Below are positions 17,551 to 26,468 of a stretch of DNA of 64,000 bases, in pieces. Position 1 is the first letter of the stretch. The number at the start of each line of letters is the position of its first letter. The translations under genes and the position numbers were made by a program. Source of the DNA: Streptosporangium amethystogenes (GTDB lineage: Bacteria; Actinomycetota; Actinomycetes; Streptosporangiales; Streptosporangiaceae); contig NZ_JOEQ01000002.1 in NCBI RefSeq assembly GCF_000721075.1, positions 253,030 through 317,029 on the forward strand, read 5' to 3'. The notes under the pieces were generated by a model. The model was not told the origin of the DNA. It saw only the letters and a program-made list of their open reading frames with translations, and did no database searches.

Positions 17551-18594
17551 ATGAACATCGTGATAAGCGTCCTGTTCCGCGCCATACCCCTGGTGCTCGG
17601 GGCCATCTGTCTCGCCTTCGGCCTCTACATCAACAGCGGCGGCGAAGACGCCAACCACTTCGTCGCCGGCCATGTGAACATCGCGCTCACCGCGATCTGC
17701 TACGCGCTCTTCACCACCGCCGCGACGATCATCCGCCAGCTGATCAACCGTTACGACCTGCTGTGGCGGGTCGCGCTGCCGTTGACGGGCTACCTCGTCG
17801 CCCTCGCCACCATCGGCTGGGGCATCTTCACGGTGAGCCGGGGCGACGACGCCAAGTTCGTGGTCGGCGGCTTCGTGATCATCGGGATCGGCCTCATCGC
17901 CATCTGCGTGAGCACGGTGGCCACGGCCTCCACCGCCTTCGGCCTCATCCCCTACAACGCCGCCCGCGCCCCGGACGCCGGGCCACCGGAGGGCGCCTAC
18001 CTGGAACGGGTGGGCATGACACTGATCGCGGTCCCGATGGTCTGCGCCATCGTGGGGTTCGCCATCGCCTTCGGCCTTCTCTTCCACGGAGAGAGTTCCA
18101 CCTACGTCGCCGGACACGTTCTCTTCGGGCTGTCGGCGATCTGCGCCAGCCTGATCGCGCTGGTGGCGAGCATCGTCCGTCAGGTTCGCAACGTCTTCCG
18201 CGACAGGGAGCGATATCGGTGGAGCCAGCTGGTCGTCATCATGGGAACGATCAGCTTCGCGCTGGGCCTGTACGTCCTGCTCGGCTCCGACCTGCCCTAC
18301 CGGATAGCTCCCGGCTACATCCTGATCGGTCTCGCGCTGGTCTGCTTCAGCATCCTGTCCAAGGCACTGCTGCTGGCCCTGGTATGGCGCCGCTCCTTCC
18401 CGCTCGCGAACCGCATTCCCATCCTGCCGGTGACCACCGCGCTGATCTGCCTGTTCTTCTCCGCCTTCCTGTCCGAGGCGGCCGTCACAGATCCACAGTT
18501 CTTCATCCCCGCCCGCGTGATGGTGGGGCTGGGCGCGGTGTGCTTCACGCTCTTCTCCATCGTCTCGATCCTTGAGGCCGGGACGTCCACCTAG
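17551..18594 (+). CDS. DUF2776 integral membrane protein
   Basis: 347 residues from ATG 17551, preceded by GGAGG at 5 nt (an in-frame ATG 22 codons upstream lacks a site and gives a non-membrane leader). About ten hydrophobic segments run the whole length, starting MNIVISVLFRAIPLVLGAI; alternating loops carry repeats of the kind NHFVAGHVNI, KFVVGGFVII and TYVAGHVLFG, suggesting an internally repeated fold. This matches the DUF2776 family of uncharacterised membrane proteins as I remember it; function unknown. Single-gene unit. Confidence 0.75.
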   Translation: MNIVISVLFRAIPLVLGAICLAFGLYINSGGEDANHFVAGHVNIALTAICYALFTTAATIIRQLINRYDLLWRVALPLTGYLVALATIGWGIFTVSRGDDAKFVVGGFVIIGIGLIAICVSTVATASTAFGLIPYNAARAPDAGPPEGAYLERVGMTLIAVPMVCAIVGFAIAFGLLFHGESSTYVAGHVLFGLSAICASLIALVASIVRQVRNVFRDRERYRWSQLVVIMGTISFALGLYVLLGSDLPYRIAPGYILIGLALVCFSILSKALLLALVWRRSFPLANRIPILPVTTALICLFFSAFLSEAAVTDPQFFIPARVMVGLGAVCFTLFSIVSILEAGTST

Positions 18595-18871
18595 GAAACG
18601 GCGCTCCTACGAGATGAGCAGCCTGGCCCGGACGACCGCGAGATCACCGGCGCCCAGGCCCGCCGCCCGGTCGGGGGCGTGAGCGAACCAGGTCATCGCA
18701 TGAACCAAACGACAACGAGCAGTCACGACCGGTACTGACCGCCCGTCCGCCCCGGCGCGCCGGCGTTGCCCGGTAAGGCGTCGTCGCCTACGTGTGCGCT
18801 GTGCGGGCACCCCACCCCGTCGGGTTAAGAGGGCTGGTCGTATGCCTGCCGCACCTCGTCCGTTCCGCCCC
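18595..18871. other. Intergenic region, no supported gene
   Basis: On the minus strand a short stretch (about 18,605-18,695) reads HAMTWFAHAPDRAAGLGAGD and stops, possibly the degraded tail of a gene. It has neither start nor recognisable domain. Confidence 0.3.
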
Positions 18872-20014
18872 TCAACTGAGGACGGCGTCCAGCAGGAGGG
18901 AGCCCGCGCCGAGGAGGGCGGCATCGGGGCCGCCACGGGTGACGGCGATCTCCAGGTCGCGGGTGGCCAGCGGGAGGCAGCGCTCGTAGACGGCGGCGCG
19001 GATGGAGGAGATCAGCGGCTCGGCGGTGGAGAGGCTGCCGCCGACGACGATGGCGTCGGGATTGAGGAAGTTGACCAGGACGGTGAGCACCTCGCCGATG
19101 AGGCGGCCCGCGTTCCTGACCAGGGCGGTGGCCTCGGGCACGCCGTCCTCGACCAGGGCGACGACGTCGCCCGGGCGTCGCGTCGCGATGCCGAGCTCGG
19201 ACAGGGCGCCCATGAGCGCGGCGCCGCTCGCGTAGGCCTCCAGGCAGTCGGGGTGGCCGCACGAGCACATGGTGGAGGAGTCGGTCCTGACCCGGACGTG
19301 GCTGATGTCGCCGGCCGCACCCCTGCCCCGGTGCAGGCGGCCGTCGACGATCACGCCGCACCCTATGCCGCTGCCGGCCTTCAGCACCATGAGGTTGTCG
19401 CACCCGGGCCATGAGCGGGCCTCGCCGACGGCCAGGAGGTTGGCATCGTTCTCGACGAGCACCGGCAGGTCGTAGTGCGCGCCGAGATGCTCGGCGACGG
19501 GGAAGTTGTGCCAGCCGGGCATGCGCGAGGGAGACACCACGCGGCCGCTGGCGGGGTCGACGGGGCCGGGTATGCCGGTGCCGACGCCTCTCAGGGGGAC
19601 GCCGGGCGGGCCGTGGGTCAGCATCAGTTCGTCGAACGAGGCGGCCATCCAGTCGAGGGTCGCCTCGGGGCCGAGCGCTATGTCGCAGGCGCGCTCCTCG
19701 ACGACGAGGGGGGCGCCGCTGAGGTCGAGTAGGCCGAGGCGGGCGTGGTGCGCCCCGAGGTCGGCCACCGCGAGCAGGCCGGCGGTCGGGCTGACCCGCA
19801 GCCGCCGAGGCCGCCGCCCACCCCTGGAGGTGCCCGAGCCCTCCTCGACGAGGAGCCCGGTGTCGATCAGCTCCTCGACGCGCAGGGAGACGCTCGACGC
19901 CGCCAGGCCGGAGATACGGGCCAGCTGGGCGCGCGACTCGGCGTGGCCGGTGGCGACAAGACGCAGAAGGTCGCCCTGCGCTCCCCGCACCAACAGCCGC
20001 TCTTTGCCTGACAT
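18872..20014 (-). CDS. ROK-family transcriptional regulator
   Basis: 380 residues. A winged helix-turn-helix at 15-75 ([20 protein letters not shown]) is followed by a sugar-kinase-like ROK domain: [42 protein letters not shown], and the zinc motif [10 protein letters not shown] near 250. ROK regulators bind sugars or phosphosugars and repress adjacent uptake genes. It is divergent from an amino-acid type ABC operon across a 105-nt A/T-rich spacer and is its probable regulator. That pairing is slightly odd, since ROK ligands are normally carbohydrates. Confidence 0.9.
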   Translation of the reverse strand: MSGKERLLVRGAQGDLLRLVATGHAESRAQLARISGLAASSVSLRVEELIDTGLLVEEGSGTSRGGRRPRRLRVSPTAGLLAVADLGAHHARLGLLDLSGAPLVVEERACDIALGPEATLDWMAASFDELMLTHGPPGVPLRGVGTGIPGPVDPASGRVVSPSRMPGWHNFPVAEHLGAHYDLPVLVENDANLLAVGEARSWPGCDNLMVLKAGSGIGCGVIVDGRLHRGRGAAGDISHVRVRTDSSTMCSCGHPDCLEAYASGAALMGALSELGIATRRPGDVVALVEDGVPEATALVRNAGRLIGEVLTVLVNFLNPDAIVVGGSLSTAEPLISSIRAAVYERCLPLATRDLEIAVTRGGPDAALLGAGSLLLDAVLS

Positions 20015-20056
20015 GGACTAGAGGAATACCACGTCTGTACTTACTACGGCAACGTG

Positions 20057-20083
20057 TTGACTTCCGTAAGAATCATCTATTAC
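20057..20083 (+). promoter_or_regulatory. Candidate -35/-10 promoter of the ABC transporter operon
   Basis: TTGACT at 20057-20062 and TATTAC at 20078-20083 with a 15-nt spacer, in an A/T-rich island in a G/C-rich genome, 37 nt before the ATPase start and facing it. The spacing is shorter than ideal. A ROK operator is expected to overlap this spacer. Confidence 0.4.
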
Positions 20084-20119
20084 CTTCCGGTTTGTCTTCG
20101 ATTTCGAAGGAAGATGGCA

Positions 20120-20848
20120 ATGATTCAGGTCAAAGGGTTGAACAAGTGGTTCGGTGATCATCACGTGCTGCGCGACATCGACCTTGATGTGGCGCGGGGC
20201 GAGGTCGTCGTGGTGGTCGGTCCCTCGGGATCGGGCAAGTCGACGCTGTGCCGCTGCCTCAACCGGCTGGAGCCCGCCGGGTCCGGAGACATCCTCGTCG
20301 ACGGCGTACCCGCCCCCGTGGAGGGCCGGGAACTGGCCAGGCTCCGGGCCGACGTCGGCATGGTGTTCCAGTCGTTCAACCTCTTCCAGCACAAGACCGT
20401 GCTGGAGAACATCGTGCTCGCGCCGATGAAGGTCCGGGGCGACTCCCGTGCCGAGGCCGAGGCGTCGGCACGGGATCTGCTGGCGCGCGTCGGCATCGCC
20501 GAGCAGGCGGGAAAGCTGCCCGCGCGGCTGTCCGGTGGGCAGCAGCAGCGGGCCGCCATCGCCCGCGCGCTGGCCATGCGGCCCAAGGTGATGCTCTTCG
20601 ACGAGCCCACCTCCGCACTCGACCCGGAGATGGTCGGTGAGGTGCTGGACGTGATGGTCCGGCTCGCCGCCGACGGCATGACCATGGTCGTCGTCACCCA
20701 CGAGATGGGCTTCGCCCGCAGGGCCGCCGACCGCGTGGTCTTCATGGACGCCGGCCAGATCGTCGAGACGGGCGAGCCCGGCGCCTTCTTCGAGGCTCCT
20801 CAGACAGACAGGGCCAGGGACTTCCTGGCCAAAGTTCTCACTCACTGA
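20120..20848 (+). CDS. Polar amino-acid ABC transporter ATP-binding protein (GlnQ type)
   Basis: 242 residues, the usual GlnQ length. Walker [13 protein letters not shown] near 35, Q-loop MVFQSFNLF, signature [15 protein letters not shown] near 135, Walker [14 protein letters not shown] and switch His VTHEMGFA. The start is taken at ATG 20120, spaced 8 nt from AAGGA; an ATG two codons upstream overlaps that site. First gene of an operon with a binding protein and two permeases; it powers import of a polar amino acid or analogue at the cytoplasmic membrane. Confidence 0.92.
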   Translation: MIQVKGLNKWFGDHHVLRDIDLDVARGEVVVVVGPSGSGKSTLCRCLNRLEPAGSGDILVDGVPAPVEGRELARLRADVGMVFQSFNLFQHKTVLENIVLAPMKVRGDSRAEAEASARDLLARVGIAEQAGKLPARLSGGQQQRAAIARALAMRPKVMLFDEPTSALDPEMVGEVLDVMVRLAADGMTMVVVTHEMGFARRAADRVVFMDAGQIVETGEPGAFFEAPQTDRARDFLAKVLTH

Positions 20849-20879
20849 TCGAAAACGATCAAAAAGGATGGTGGGCCCG

Positions 20880-21797
20880 ATGGTGTCCATGAAGCGGCTG
20901 GCCGCTGTCGCCGCTGTGTCCATGCTCGGCCTCTCGGCCTGTGCCGGTACGGACTCGGGAAGCCCGGCCGTACCAGGTGAGGCCAAGGGCGGCGACCTGA
21001 TCGCCTCGGCGCCGGTCGCGGCCGCCGCGGACATCCTGCCCGGCTCCACGATGGAGAAGATCAAGCAACGCGGCGAGCTGATCGTCGGCGGGTCGCTCGA
21101 CGCGCCGCTGCTGTCGCAGCAGAACCCGACGACCGGCGAGGTCGAGGGATTCGACGCGGACATGGGCAAGGCGCTCGCCAAGTACATCATCGGCGAGCCC
21201 AAGGTGAAGATCGTCAACTCCGCCTCGGAGACTCGCGAGGCGCTGCTCGGCAACGGCACCGTGGACGTCGTCCTCCAGACCTACACGATCACCCCGGAGC
21301 GGGCCGAGCAGGTCTCCTTCGCCGGACCGTACTACTCCTCCGGGCTGAGCCTCGCGGTCAGGAAGGGCACCACGGGCATCACCAAGCCCGAGGACCTGAA
21401 CGGCAAGACCGTCATCGCCGGAGCCAACACCCCGGCCATCCCGGCGATCAAGAAGCTCGCCCCGCAGGCCAAGATCGTGACGTTCGGCAGCGACCCCGAG
21501 TGCATGCAGGCCCTCAAGCAGGAACGCGGCGACGCCTACGTCCAGGATGAGACGCTCCTGGTCGCCAACGCGCAGAAGGACTCCTCGGTCCAGGTCGTCG
21601 GCAGCCCGTTCACCACCGACCCGTACGGCATCGGCCTCAAGCACGGTGACGACCAGTTCAAGAAGTTCGTCAACGACTGGCTGAAGAAGATCCAGGCCGA
21701 CGGCCTCTGGCAGAAGACCTGGAAGCAGTCTCTCGGCACGGTCGTGCAGGGTGAGGCTCCCACCCCGCCGCAGATCGGATCGGTGCCGGGGTCCTGA
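20880..21797 (+). CDS. ABC transporter substrate-binding lipoprotein (SBP_bac_3)
   Basis: 305 residues. A lipoprotein signal (MKRLAAVAAVSMLGLSAC) is followed by the family-3 binding-protein fold: GELIVGGSLDAPLLSQQNP, VEGFDADMGKALAKYI, a typical LLGNGTVDVVLQTYT and later DPYGIGLKHGDDQFKKF. Family-3 proteins bind polar amino acids such as Glu, Gln, Asp or Asn. Start ambiguous between ATG 20868, 20880 and 20889; the lipobox is unaffected. Its stop overlaps the first permease start by one base. Confidence 0.9.
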   Translation: MVSMKRLAAVAAVSMLGLSACAGTDSGSPAVPGEAKGGDLIASAPVAAAADILPGSTMEKIKQRGELIVGGSLDAPLLSQQNPTTGEVEGFDADMGKALAKYIIGEPKVKIVNSASETREALLGNGTVDVVLQTYTITPERAEQVSFAGPYYSSGLSLAVRKGTTGITKPEDLNGKTVIAGANTPAIPAIKKLAPQAKIVTFGSDPECMQALKQERGDAYVQDETLLVANAQKDSSVQVVGSPFTTDPYGIGLKHGDDQFKKFVNDWLKKIQADGLWQKTWKQSLGTVVQGEAPTPPQIGSVPGS

Positions 21798-22441
21798 TGT
21801 CCGCCCTCCTGGATCACCTGCCCGAGTTCTGGCAGGGGCTGGTCGTGACCCTCCAGCTGACCGTGGCGTCCTTCGCCGGCGCCGCGGTCGTGGGGCTCGT
21901 GATCACCGCCATGCGGGTCAGCCCGGTCGGCGTCCTGCGCGGGATCGGCACGGCCTATGTGGAGACCTTCCAGAACCTGCCACTGCTGGTGCTGCTGGTG
22001 CTCGCCGTCTTCGGCCTGCCCGAGATCGGCCTCAAGGCCGACCTGCTGGTGACGGCCATGATCGTCATCGCGCTCTACGAGGCCGCCTACATCGCCGAGG
22101 CCCTGCGCTCCGGCGTCAACGCGGTCTCCGCGGGGCAGGGCGAGGCGGCCCGCGCGCTCGGGCTGACCTTCGGCCAGTCCCTGCGCCACGTGGTCCTGCC
22201 GCAGGCGCTGCGCACGGTGATCCAGCCGGTCGGCAACATCTTCATCGCGCTGACGATGAACACCTCGCTCGCCGCCGCGGTCGGCGTGGTCGACCTGACC
22301 GCCGCGGCCAACCGGGTGAACCTCATGGAGGCGCAGCCCATCCCGATCTTCGTCGGGGCCGGCCTGGCCTACGCGCTGATCGCCGCCTGCGCCGGGTTCG
22401 TCACCGGCCGGCTCGAACGACGACTGGTGGTGGTCCGGTGA
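21797..22441 (+). CDS. Amino-acid ABC transporter permease 1 (HisM/GluC type)
   Basis: 214 residues, five hydrophobic segments. The EAA loop reads GQGEAARALGLTFGQSLRHV followed by VLPQALR, the coupling site for the ATPase. The TGATG junction with the binding-protein gene implies translational coupling. The gene ends VVVR then TGA, a sequence duplicated 98 bp downstream. Confidence 0.92.
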   Translation: MSALLDHLPEFWQGLVVTLQLTVASFAGAAVVGLVITAMRVSPVGVLRGIGTAYVETFQNLPLLVLLVLAVFGLPEIGLKADLLVTAMIVIALYEAAYIAEALRSGVNAVSAGQGEAARALGLTFGQSLRHVVLPQALRTVIQPVGNIFIALTMNTSLAAAVGVVDLTAAANRVNLMEAQPIPIFVGAGLAYALIAACAGFVTGRLERRLVVVR

Positions 22442-22539
22442 GCGTACCCTCTCCTGACGGAGCGGTGAGTGTCCGGTCCCCTGGCGGGCCGGTCGCCGCT
22501 CAGGCCGCGGGCTCGGGCGAACCGGCGGTGGTCCGGTGA
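22438..22539 (+). CDS. Possible 33-residue mini-ORF coupled between the permeases
   Basis: GTG 22438 overlaps the permease 1 stop by 4 nt, and the TGA at 22537-22539 overlaps the GTG start of permease 2 by 4 nt. The product would begin MSVPSPDG and end EPAVVR, rich in Pro, Gly, Ala and Val with no membrane segment. Its last 15 bases copy the end of permease 1 (22429-22443 equals 22527-22541), so it probably arose by duplication of the junction. It may only maintain coupling and need not make a functional peptide. Confidence 0.35.
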   Translation: MSVPSPDGAVSVRSPGGPVAAQAAGSGEPAVVR

Positions 22540-23363
22540 GCAACCTGCTCTTCGACCAGCCTGGGCCGCGCGCCCGCCGCAGGATACGGATCGCGACCGC
22601 GGTGGGGGCGGTCGCGGTGCTGGCTCTGCTGGCGCTGGCGGTGCGCCAGTTCGCCGCAGGCGGCCAGCTCGACGCCGACCGCTGGTCGCCGTACGCGACC
22701 TGGCCGATGTGGCGCTATCTGCTGAACGGGCTGTGGGCCACCGCGCTCGCCGCCGTCGTCTCGGCCGCGCTGGCGATGGCCGCCGGACTGGCACTGGCCC
22801 TCGGGCGGCTGTCGCGGCGAGGGTGGGTACGCGTGCCCGCCGCGGCGTACGTGGAGGTCGTGCGGACCATCCCGGCGCTGCTGCTGGTATACGTCGTGCT
22901 GTTCGCACTGCCCCGCTACGGGCTGGATCTGCCGCTGTTCTGGAAACTCGTGGTGCCGCTGGCGATCTCGAACGCCGCGGCGTTCGCGGAGATCTTCCGC
23001 GCCGGAGTGCTGTCGGTGGAGCGCGGCCAGGGCGAGGCCGGGCTCGCGGTCGGGCTCACCCAGGGCCAGACCATGCGCCTGATCGTGCTGCCGCAGGCGG
23101 CCCGGCGGGTGCTGCCCTCGATCGTCAGCCAGTCGGTCGGCCTGCTGAAGGACACCTCGCTGGGCTTCGTGGTCAGCTACGCCGAACTGCTCTACAGCGG
23201 CAAGGTCCTGGCGACCTACAACGGCCTGCTCATCCAGACCTACATCGTCGTCGCGCTGATCTACCTGGTGGTCAACGCGTCGCTGTCCAAGCTCGCCCGT
23301 ACCCTCGACTCCCGTGGCACCCCGGGGGCCCGCCGGCTCAGAAGGAGACCCGCCCGTGCCTGA
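22536..23363 (+). CDS. Amino-acid ABC transporter permease 2 (GluD type)
   Basis: 275 residues from a GTG start. The cytosolic N-terminus is basic (PRARRRIRIA), then five or six hydrophobic segments; the EAA loop GQGEAGLAVGLTQGQTMRLI followed by VLPQAARR matches permease 1. Longer N-terminus than permease 1, with an extra membrane segment, as in GluD. It overlaps the asparaginase gene by 8 nt. The two permeases form the heterodimeric channel. Confidence 0.92.
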   Translation: MSNLLFDQPGPRARRRIRIATAVGAVAVLALLALAVRQFAAGGQLDADRWSPYATWPMWRYLLNGLWATALAAVVSAALAMAAGLALALGRLSRRGWVRVPAAAYVEVVRTIPALLLVYVVLFALPRYGLDLPLFWKLVVPLAISNAAAFAEIFRAGVLSVERGQGEAGLAVGLTQGQTMRLIVLPQAARRVLPSIVSQSVGLLKDTSLGFVVSYAELLYSGKVLATYNGLLIQTYIVVALIYLVVNASLSKLARTLDSRGTPGARRLRRRPARA

Positions 23364-24306
23364 ACTCGTCCCGCTCGCGGAGGTGGTGCGCTCCGGATTC
23401 GTGGAGAGCGTGCACTTCGGCAGCGCCGTCGCCCTCGCGCCCGACGGCACCGTGGCCGTCGCCAGGGGAGCGGTCGGCGCGCCGGTGCTGCCGCGCTCCT
23501 CGGCCAAGCCGTTCCAGGCGCTGGCCTGCCTGCTGTCCGGGGCGGACCTGCACGGTCCCGGCCTGGCCATCGCCGCGGGCAGCCACACCGGTCAGGACTT
23601 CCACGTGCGACTGGTCGCCGAGATACTCGCCGGGGCCGGGCTCGGCTTCGAGACCCTCGGCTGCCCCGTGGACTGGCCGGAAGACGAGGCCACCCGGCAC
23701 ATGCTGATCAGGGCGGGCCTGACGGCCTCGCGCGAGCGTATGAACTGCTCGGGCAAGCACGCCGCGATGCTCGCCGCGTCCGCCGCCTCCGGCTGGGAGA
23801 CCGCCTCCTACCTGGACGCCGACCACCCCTTGCAGCGGCGGGTGCGTGCCGTGACCGAGGAGTTGTCAGGGGAGAAGGCGGCCCATGTCGCCGTCGACGG
23901 GTGCGGCGCCCCGCTGTTCGGGCTGTCGCTGACCGGGCTGGCCCGGGCCGTACGGGCCCTGGTCGTCGCCGAGCCGGGGACAGCGCCGCGGGCGGTCGCC
24001 GACGCGATGCGCGAGCACCCCGAGTACGTCGGCGGGACCGGGCACGTGAACACCTCGCTGATGCGGGCGCTGCCGGGGGCGGTGGCCAAGGGCGGGGCCG
24101 AGGGGGTTCTCGTCGTCGCGCTCGCCACCGGGCACGCGGCGGCCGTCAAGGTCATCGACGGGAGCCCGCGGGCCACGAGCGCGATCGCGCTGGCCGCGCT
24201 CAGGGCGGCCGGCGGGAACGTCGCGCCGGCGGCCGACTTCGCGAGTGTTCCGGTGCTGGGCGGGGGCCTACCAGTCGGTGAAATCCATGCTCTGGAGGAA
24301 AAATGA
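23356..24306 (+). CDS. Asparaginase (Asparaginase_II family)
   Basis: 316 residues from GTG 23356, which has AGAAGGAG 8 nt upstream. Family signatures: LPRSSAKPFQALACL near 40 and MNCSGKHAAML near 130, with GGTGHVN near 225. These enzymes hydrolyse L-asparagine to aspartate and ammonia in the cytosol. Being in an operon with a polar amino-acid importer makes Asn or an Asn-containing compound a sensible substrate. It overlaps the CutC gene by 4 nt (ATGA). Confidence 0.87.
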   Translation: MPELVPLAEVVRSGFVESVHFGSAVALAPDGTVAVARGAVGAPVLPRSSAKPFQALACLLSGADLHGPGLAIAAGSHTGQDFHVRLVAEILAGAGLGFETLGCPVDWPEDEATRHMLIRAGLTASRERMNCSGKHAAMLAASAASGWETASYLDADHPLQRRVRAVTEELSGEKAAHVAVDGCGAPLFGLSLTGLARAVRALVVAEPGTAPRAVADAMREHPEYVGGTGHVNTSLMRALPGAVAKGGAEGVLVVALATGHAAAVKVIDGSPRATSAIALAALRAAGGNVAPAADFASVPVLGGGLPVGEIHALEEK

Positions 24307-25049
24307 GTCTTACCTATGAAATCTGCATTGACAGCACCGCCGGCGCGCTCGCGGCCGAGCAGGCCGGGGCGCACCGCGTCGAGCTGTGCTCGTCCCTCTT
24401 CGAAGGGGGCCTGACCCCGACCCTCGGCACCGTCGAGGCGACCCTCGCGGCGGTCTCGACGATCCGGGTCCACGTGATCATCCGCCCCCGGGGCGGCGAC
24501 TTCATCTACGACGAGTACGAGGTCGCGGCCATGGAGCGCGACGTGGCCATGGCCAGGGACGCGGGCGCGCAGGGCGTGGTGATCGGGGTGCTGACGCCGT
24601 CAGGCGAGGTGAACGTCGAGGTGGCCAAGCGTCTCATCGGTGCGGCCGGGGGCCTCTCGATCACCTTCCACCGGGCCTTCGACATGACCGCCGACCCGTT
24701 CGCCGCCCTGGACACCCTCGCCTCCCTGGGCGTCGACCGGGTTCTCACCTCCGGCCAGGACGTCACCGCCCTTGAGGGCGCGCCACTGATCGCGTCCCTG
24801 GTCGAGCGGGCAGGCGACGGCCTGATCGTCATGCCCGGTGGCGGCATCACTCCCCGCAACGTGCACCGCGTGGTCGAGGCGACGGGAGCCACCGAGATCC
24901 ACTTCGCCGCCTTGGTCGACGCGCCCAGCCCCGCCGTCCACCGCAACCCCCACCCGTTCATGGGCGGAGAACTGCGCCAGCCCGAGTACAGCCGCCTGAT
25001 CACCTCTCCGCGTCTGGTCTCCGAGGTGATCGCCGCCTCTGGTACCTGA
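24303..25049 (+). CDS. cutC: CutC-family TIM-barrel protein
   Basis: 248 residues, full length. Family motifs: YEICIDSTAGALAAEQAGAH, RVELCSSLFEGGLTPT, VIIRPRGGDFIYDEYE, ITFHRAFDM and GGGITPRNV. CutC was named for copper homeostasis in E. coli, but the copper role is disputed and the fold looks like a TIM-barrel enzyme. Here it is the last gene of an importer-asparaginase operon, which argues for a catabolic role over copper handling (inference). Confidence 0.88.
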   Translation: MSLTYEICIDSTAGALAAEQAGAHRVELCSSLFEGGLTPTLGTVEATLAAVSTIRVHVIIRPRGGDFIYDEYEVAAMERDVAMARDAGAQGVVIGVLTPSGEVNVEVAKRLIGAAGGLSITFHRAFDMTADPFAALDTLASLGVDRVLTSGQDVTALEGAPLIASLVERAGDGLIVMPGGGITPRNVHRVVEATGATEIHFAALVDAPSPAVHRNPHPFMGGELRQPEYSRLITSPRLVSEVIAASGT

Positions 25050-25412
25050 CCCCCGGGGACCGGGCCACCTGGATATCAAGCCACCGAGTGGCCATCCCCG
25101 GTGTGGTGACCAGAGGTTGAGCACGACGTGCGGATGAGCGCGCTGTGTCCGTTTTGGGCGATAGGCGAACTGCGGTAGTCGCTCAGCCTGGCGGTGCCCG
25201 GGTTGTGCATGATGAACGTCCTGGAGCGCCGCGCCTCGGTGGCGGCGAGGCGCACTGGACGGGGACGGCCACTGGATCGCCCCTGTCCAAAGGATTTCAT
25301 TAGTTAGATTTGTCGTTCTTTGGGCTGTTTGGAGCTTATGTCGGGTATACCGGTAGAAATTCGCTTTCGCATGAAATCGAATTTCGCGTGAAACCGGAAG
25401 GGGGCATGGGTC
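25050..25412. other. Intergenic region between cutC and the SPW gene
   Basis: A minus-strand frame of 74 codons (25,076-25,300) has no recognisable domain and is not supported. The right part (25,300-25,400) is markedly A/T rich and carries the candidate promoter and the inverted repeat described separately. Confidence 0.4.
25323..25385 (+). promoter_or_regulatory. Candidate stress-sigma promoter and inverted repeat before the SPW gene
   Basis: GGCT at 25323-25326 and GGGTAT at 25343-25348 with a 16-nt spacer fit the actinomycete SigB-type pattern GNNT-N14-16-GGGTAY. Just downstream GAAATTCG (25356-25363) and CGAATTTC (25378-25385) form an inverted repeat, and TTCGCRTGAAA occurs twice 18 bp apart, a possible operator. 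Confidence 0.35.
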
Positions 25413-25937
25413 ATGATGAGACCCGCAAGCCTGGAACAACACCCCGATCTCATAGAGATGCGGGCACGGTACGAACGGGCGGGATCCAGCTCGGTGGCGC
25501 AGGTCATCGATGGACTGGCTCTCCTGGCTGGCCTGTATCTGGCGATCTCCCCATGGGTGGTCGGCTTCAACGGCCTGTCCAGGCTCACCGTGAGCAACCT
25601 CATCACCGGCCTCGCGCTCGCCGCCCTGGCCGTGGGATTCGCGTCCGCCTACGGCCGGACGTACGGGATCAGTTGGATCGTGCCGATCATCGGTATCTGG
25701 ACCATCGTGGCCCCCTGGGCCACCAGCTCGGCAACAGTCGGGAACATCTGGAACAACGTCGTCACCGGCGTCGTCATCCTCCTGCTCGGACTGGGAGCGG
25801 TGGCGGTGGGCTCCAAGAGGATGCCTGGCATGGCGCACAAGGGAGACATGTCCCACCGAGGAGACATGCCACACCGGACAGATATGCCCAACAGGCCGGA
25901 CATGCCCAACCGGCCGGACTTCCCCAACAGGCCATAG
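25413..25937 (+). CDS. SPW-repeat membrane protein with hexapeptide tail
   Basis: 174 residues. Four hydrophobic segments contain two SPW-type repeats: LYLAISPWVVGF and later IWTIVAPWATS with IWNNVVTGVVI. The last 40 residues are a hydrophilic tail of five hexapeptides of the form [GTP]D[MF][PS][HN]R, ending in Pro. GGAAGGGGG precedes the ATG pair. SPW proteins are uncharacterised; a second ATG one codon on is an equal start candidate. It probably resides in the cytoplasmic membrane with the tail exposed. Confidence 0.8.
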   Translation: MMRPASLEQHPDLIEMRARYERAGSSSVAQVIDGLALLAGLYLAISPWVVGFNGLSRLTVSNLITGLALAALAVGFASAYGRTYGISWIVPIIGIWTIVAPWATSSATVGNIWNNVVTGVVILLLGLGAVAVGSKRMPGMAHKGDMSHRGDMPHRTDMPNRPDMPNRPDFPNRP

Positions 25938-26187
25938 GTCGATGTGGCATCGGTGCGGCGGCGAAGGACCGCCCCGCCGGTGCTGTACGGGACACCCGCT
26001 TTCAAACCACCCACGTTCTGACCACCCCTCCGAGGGGCGTCAGGGGTGCACAGTTCAGCACCAGCGGCATCTGCCCACGCTCCGCCAGGAAAACGGCCTC
26101 ACCGCCACAGCGGTGACGGCACCGTATCCAGATGAGCCCGGCCCCCGGCCGGGCTTCCGTCGTCTTCGGTCCGGCAACGGGCCGGGA

Positions 26188-26465
26188 GACAGGCTCGCGG
26201 TCCAGGCAGGCGCGGAACTCCCTGTCCCTGATGGCCGTACTGTACGGCTCCAGCCGGCCGGAGAACTCCCGAACGCGTTCGACCGAGCGGGGGACGTCGG
26301 TGATCCGGCCATGGGGATCGCGGCCCTCGCCGAGTCGACCGCCTGTTCCACCCCACCCATGCATGCCGGGATATGCCTCGGGGACGCCTCACCGTGAGTC
26401 CCCTCACCACGGGCTCCGCGCAGCCGGCCGTCCGCCGGCAGTCGCCCGGCACGGCCAGGACGGAT
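26188..26465 (-). pseudogene. Decayed copy of the XRE regulator C-terminus
   Basis: About 280 bp align with 9,418-9,700, the 3' part of the intact XRE gene: shared blocks include CGGAACTCCCTG, CGCGTTCGAC, GGGATCGCGG and GAGTCGACCGCCTGTTCCAC. Frame-breaking indels are present, the helix-turn-helix part is missing, and a DUF6343 gene follows immediately. The rest of 25,938-26,187 shows no gene. Confidence 0.8.
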
Positions 26466-26468
26466 GAC

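Noticed and set aside
24303..25049. CutC as copper homeostasis gene
   Set aside because: No copper-related neighbour; kept only the family name.
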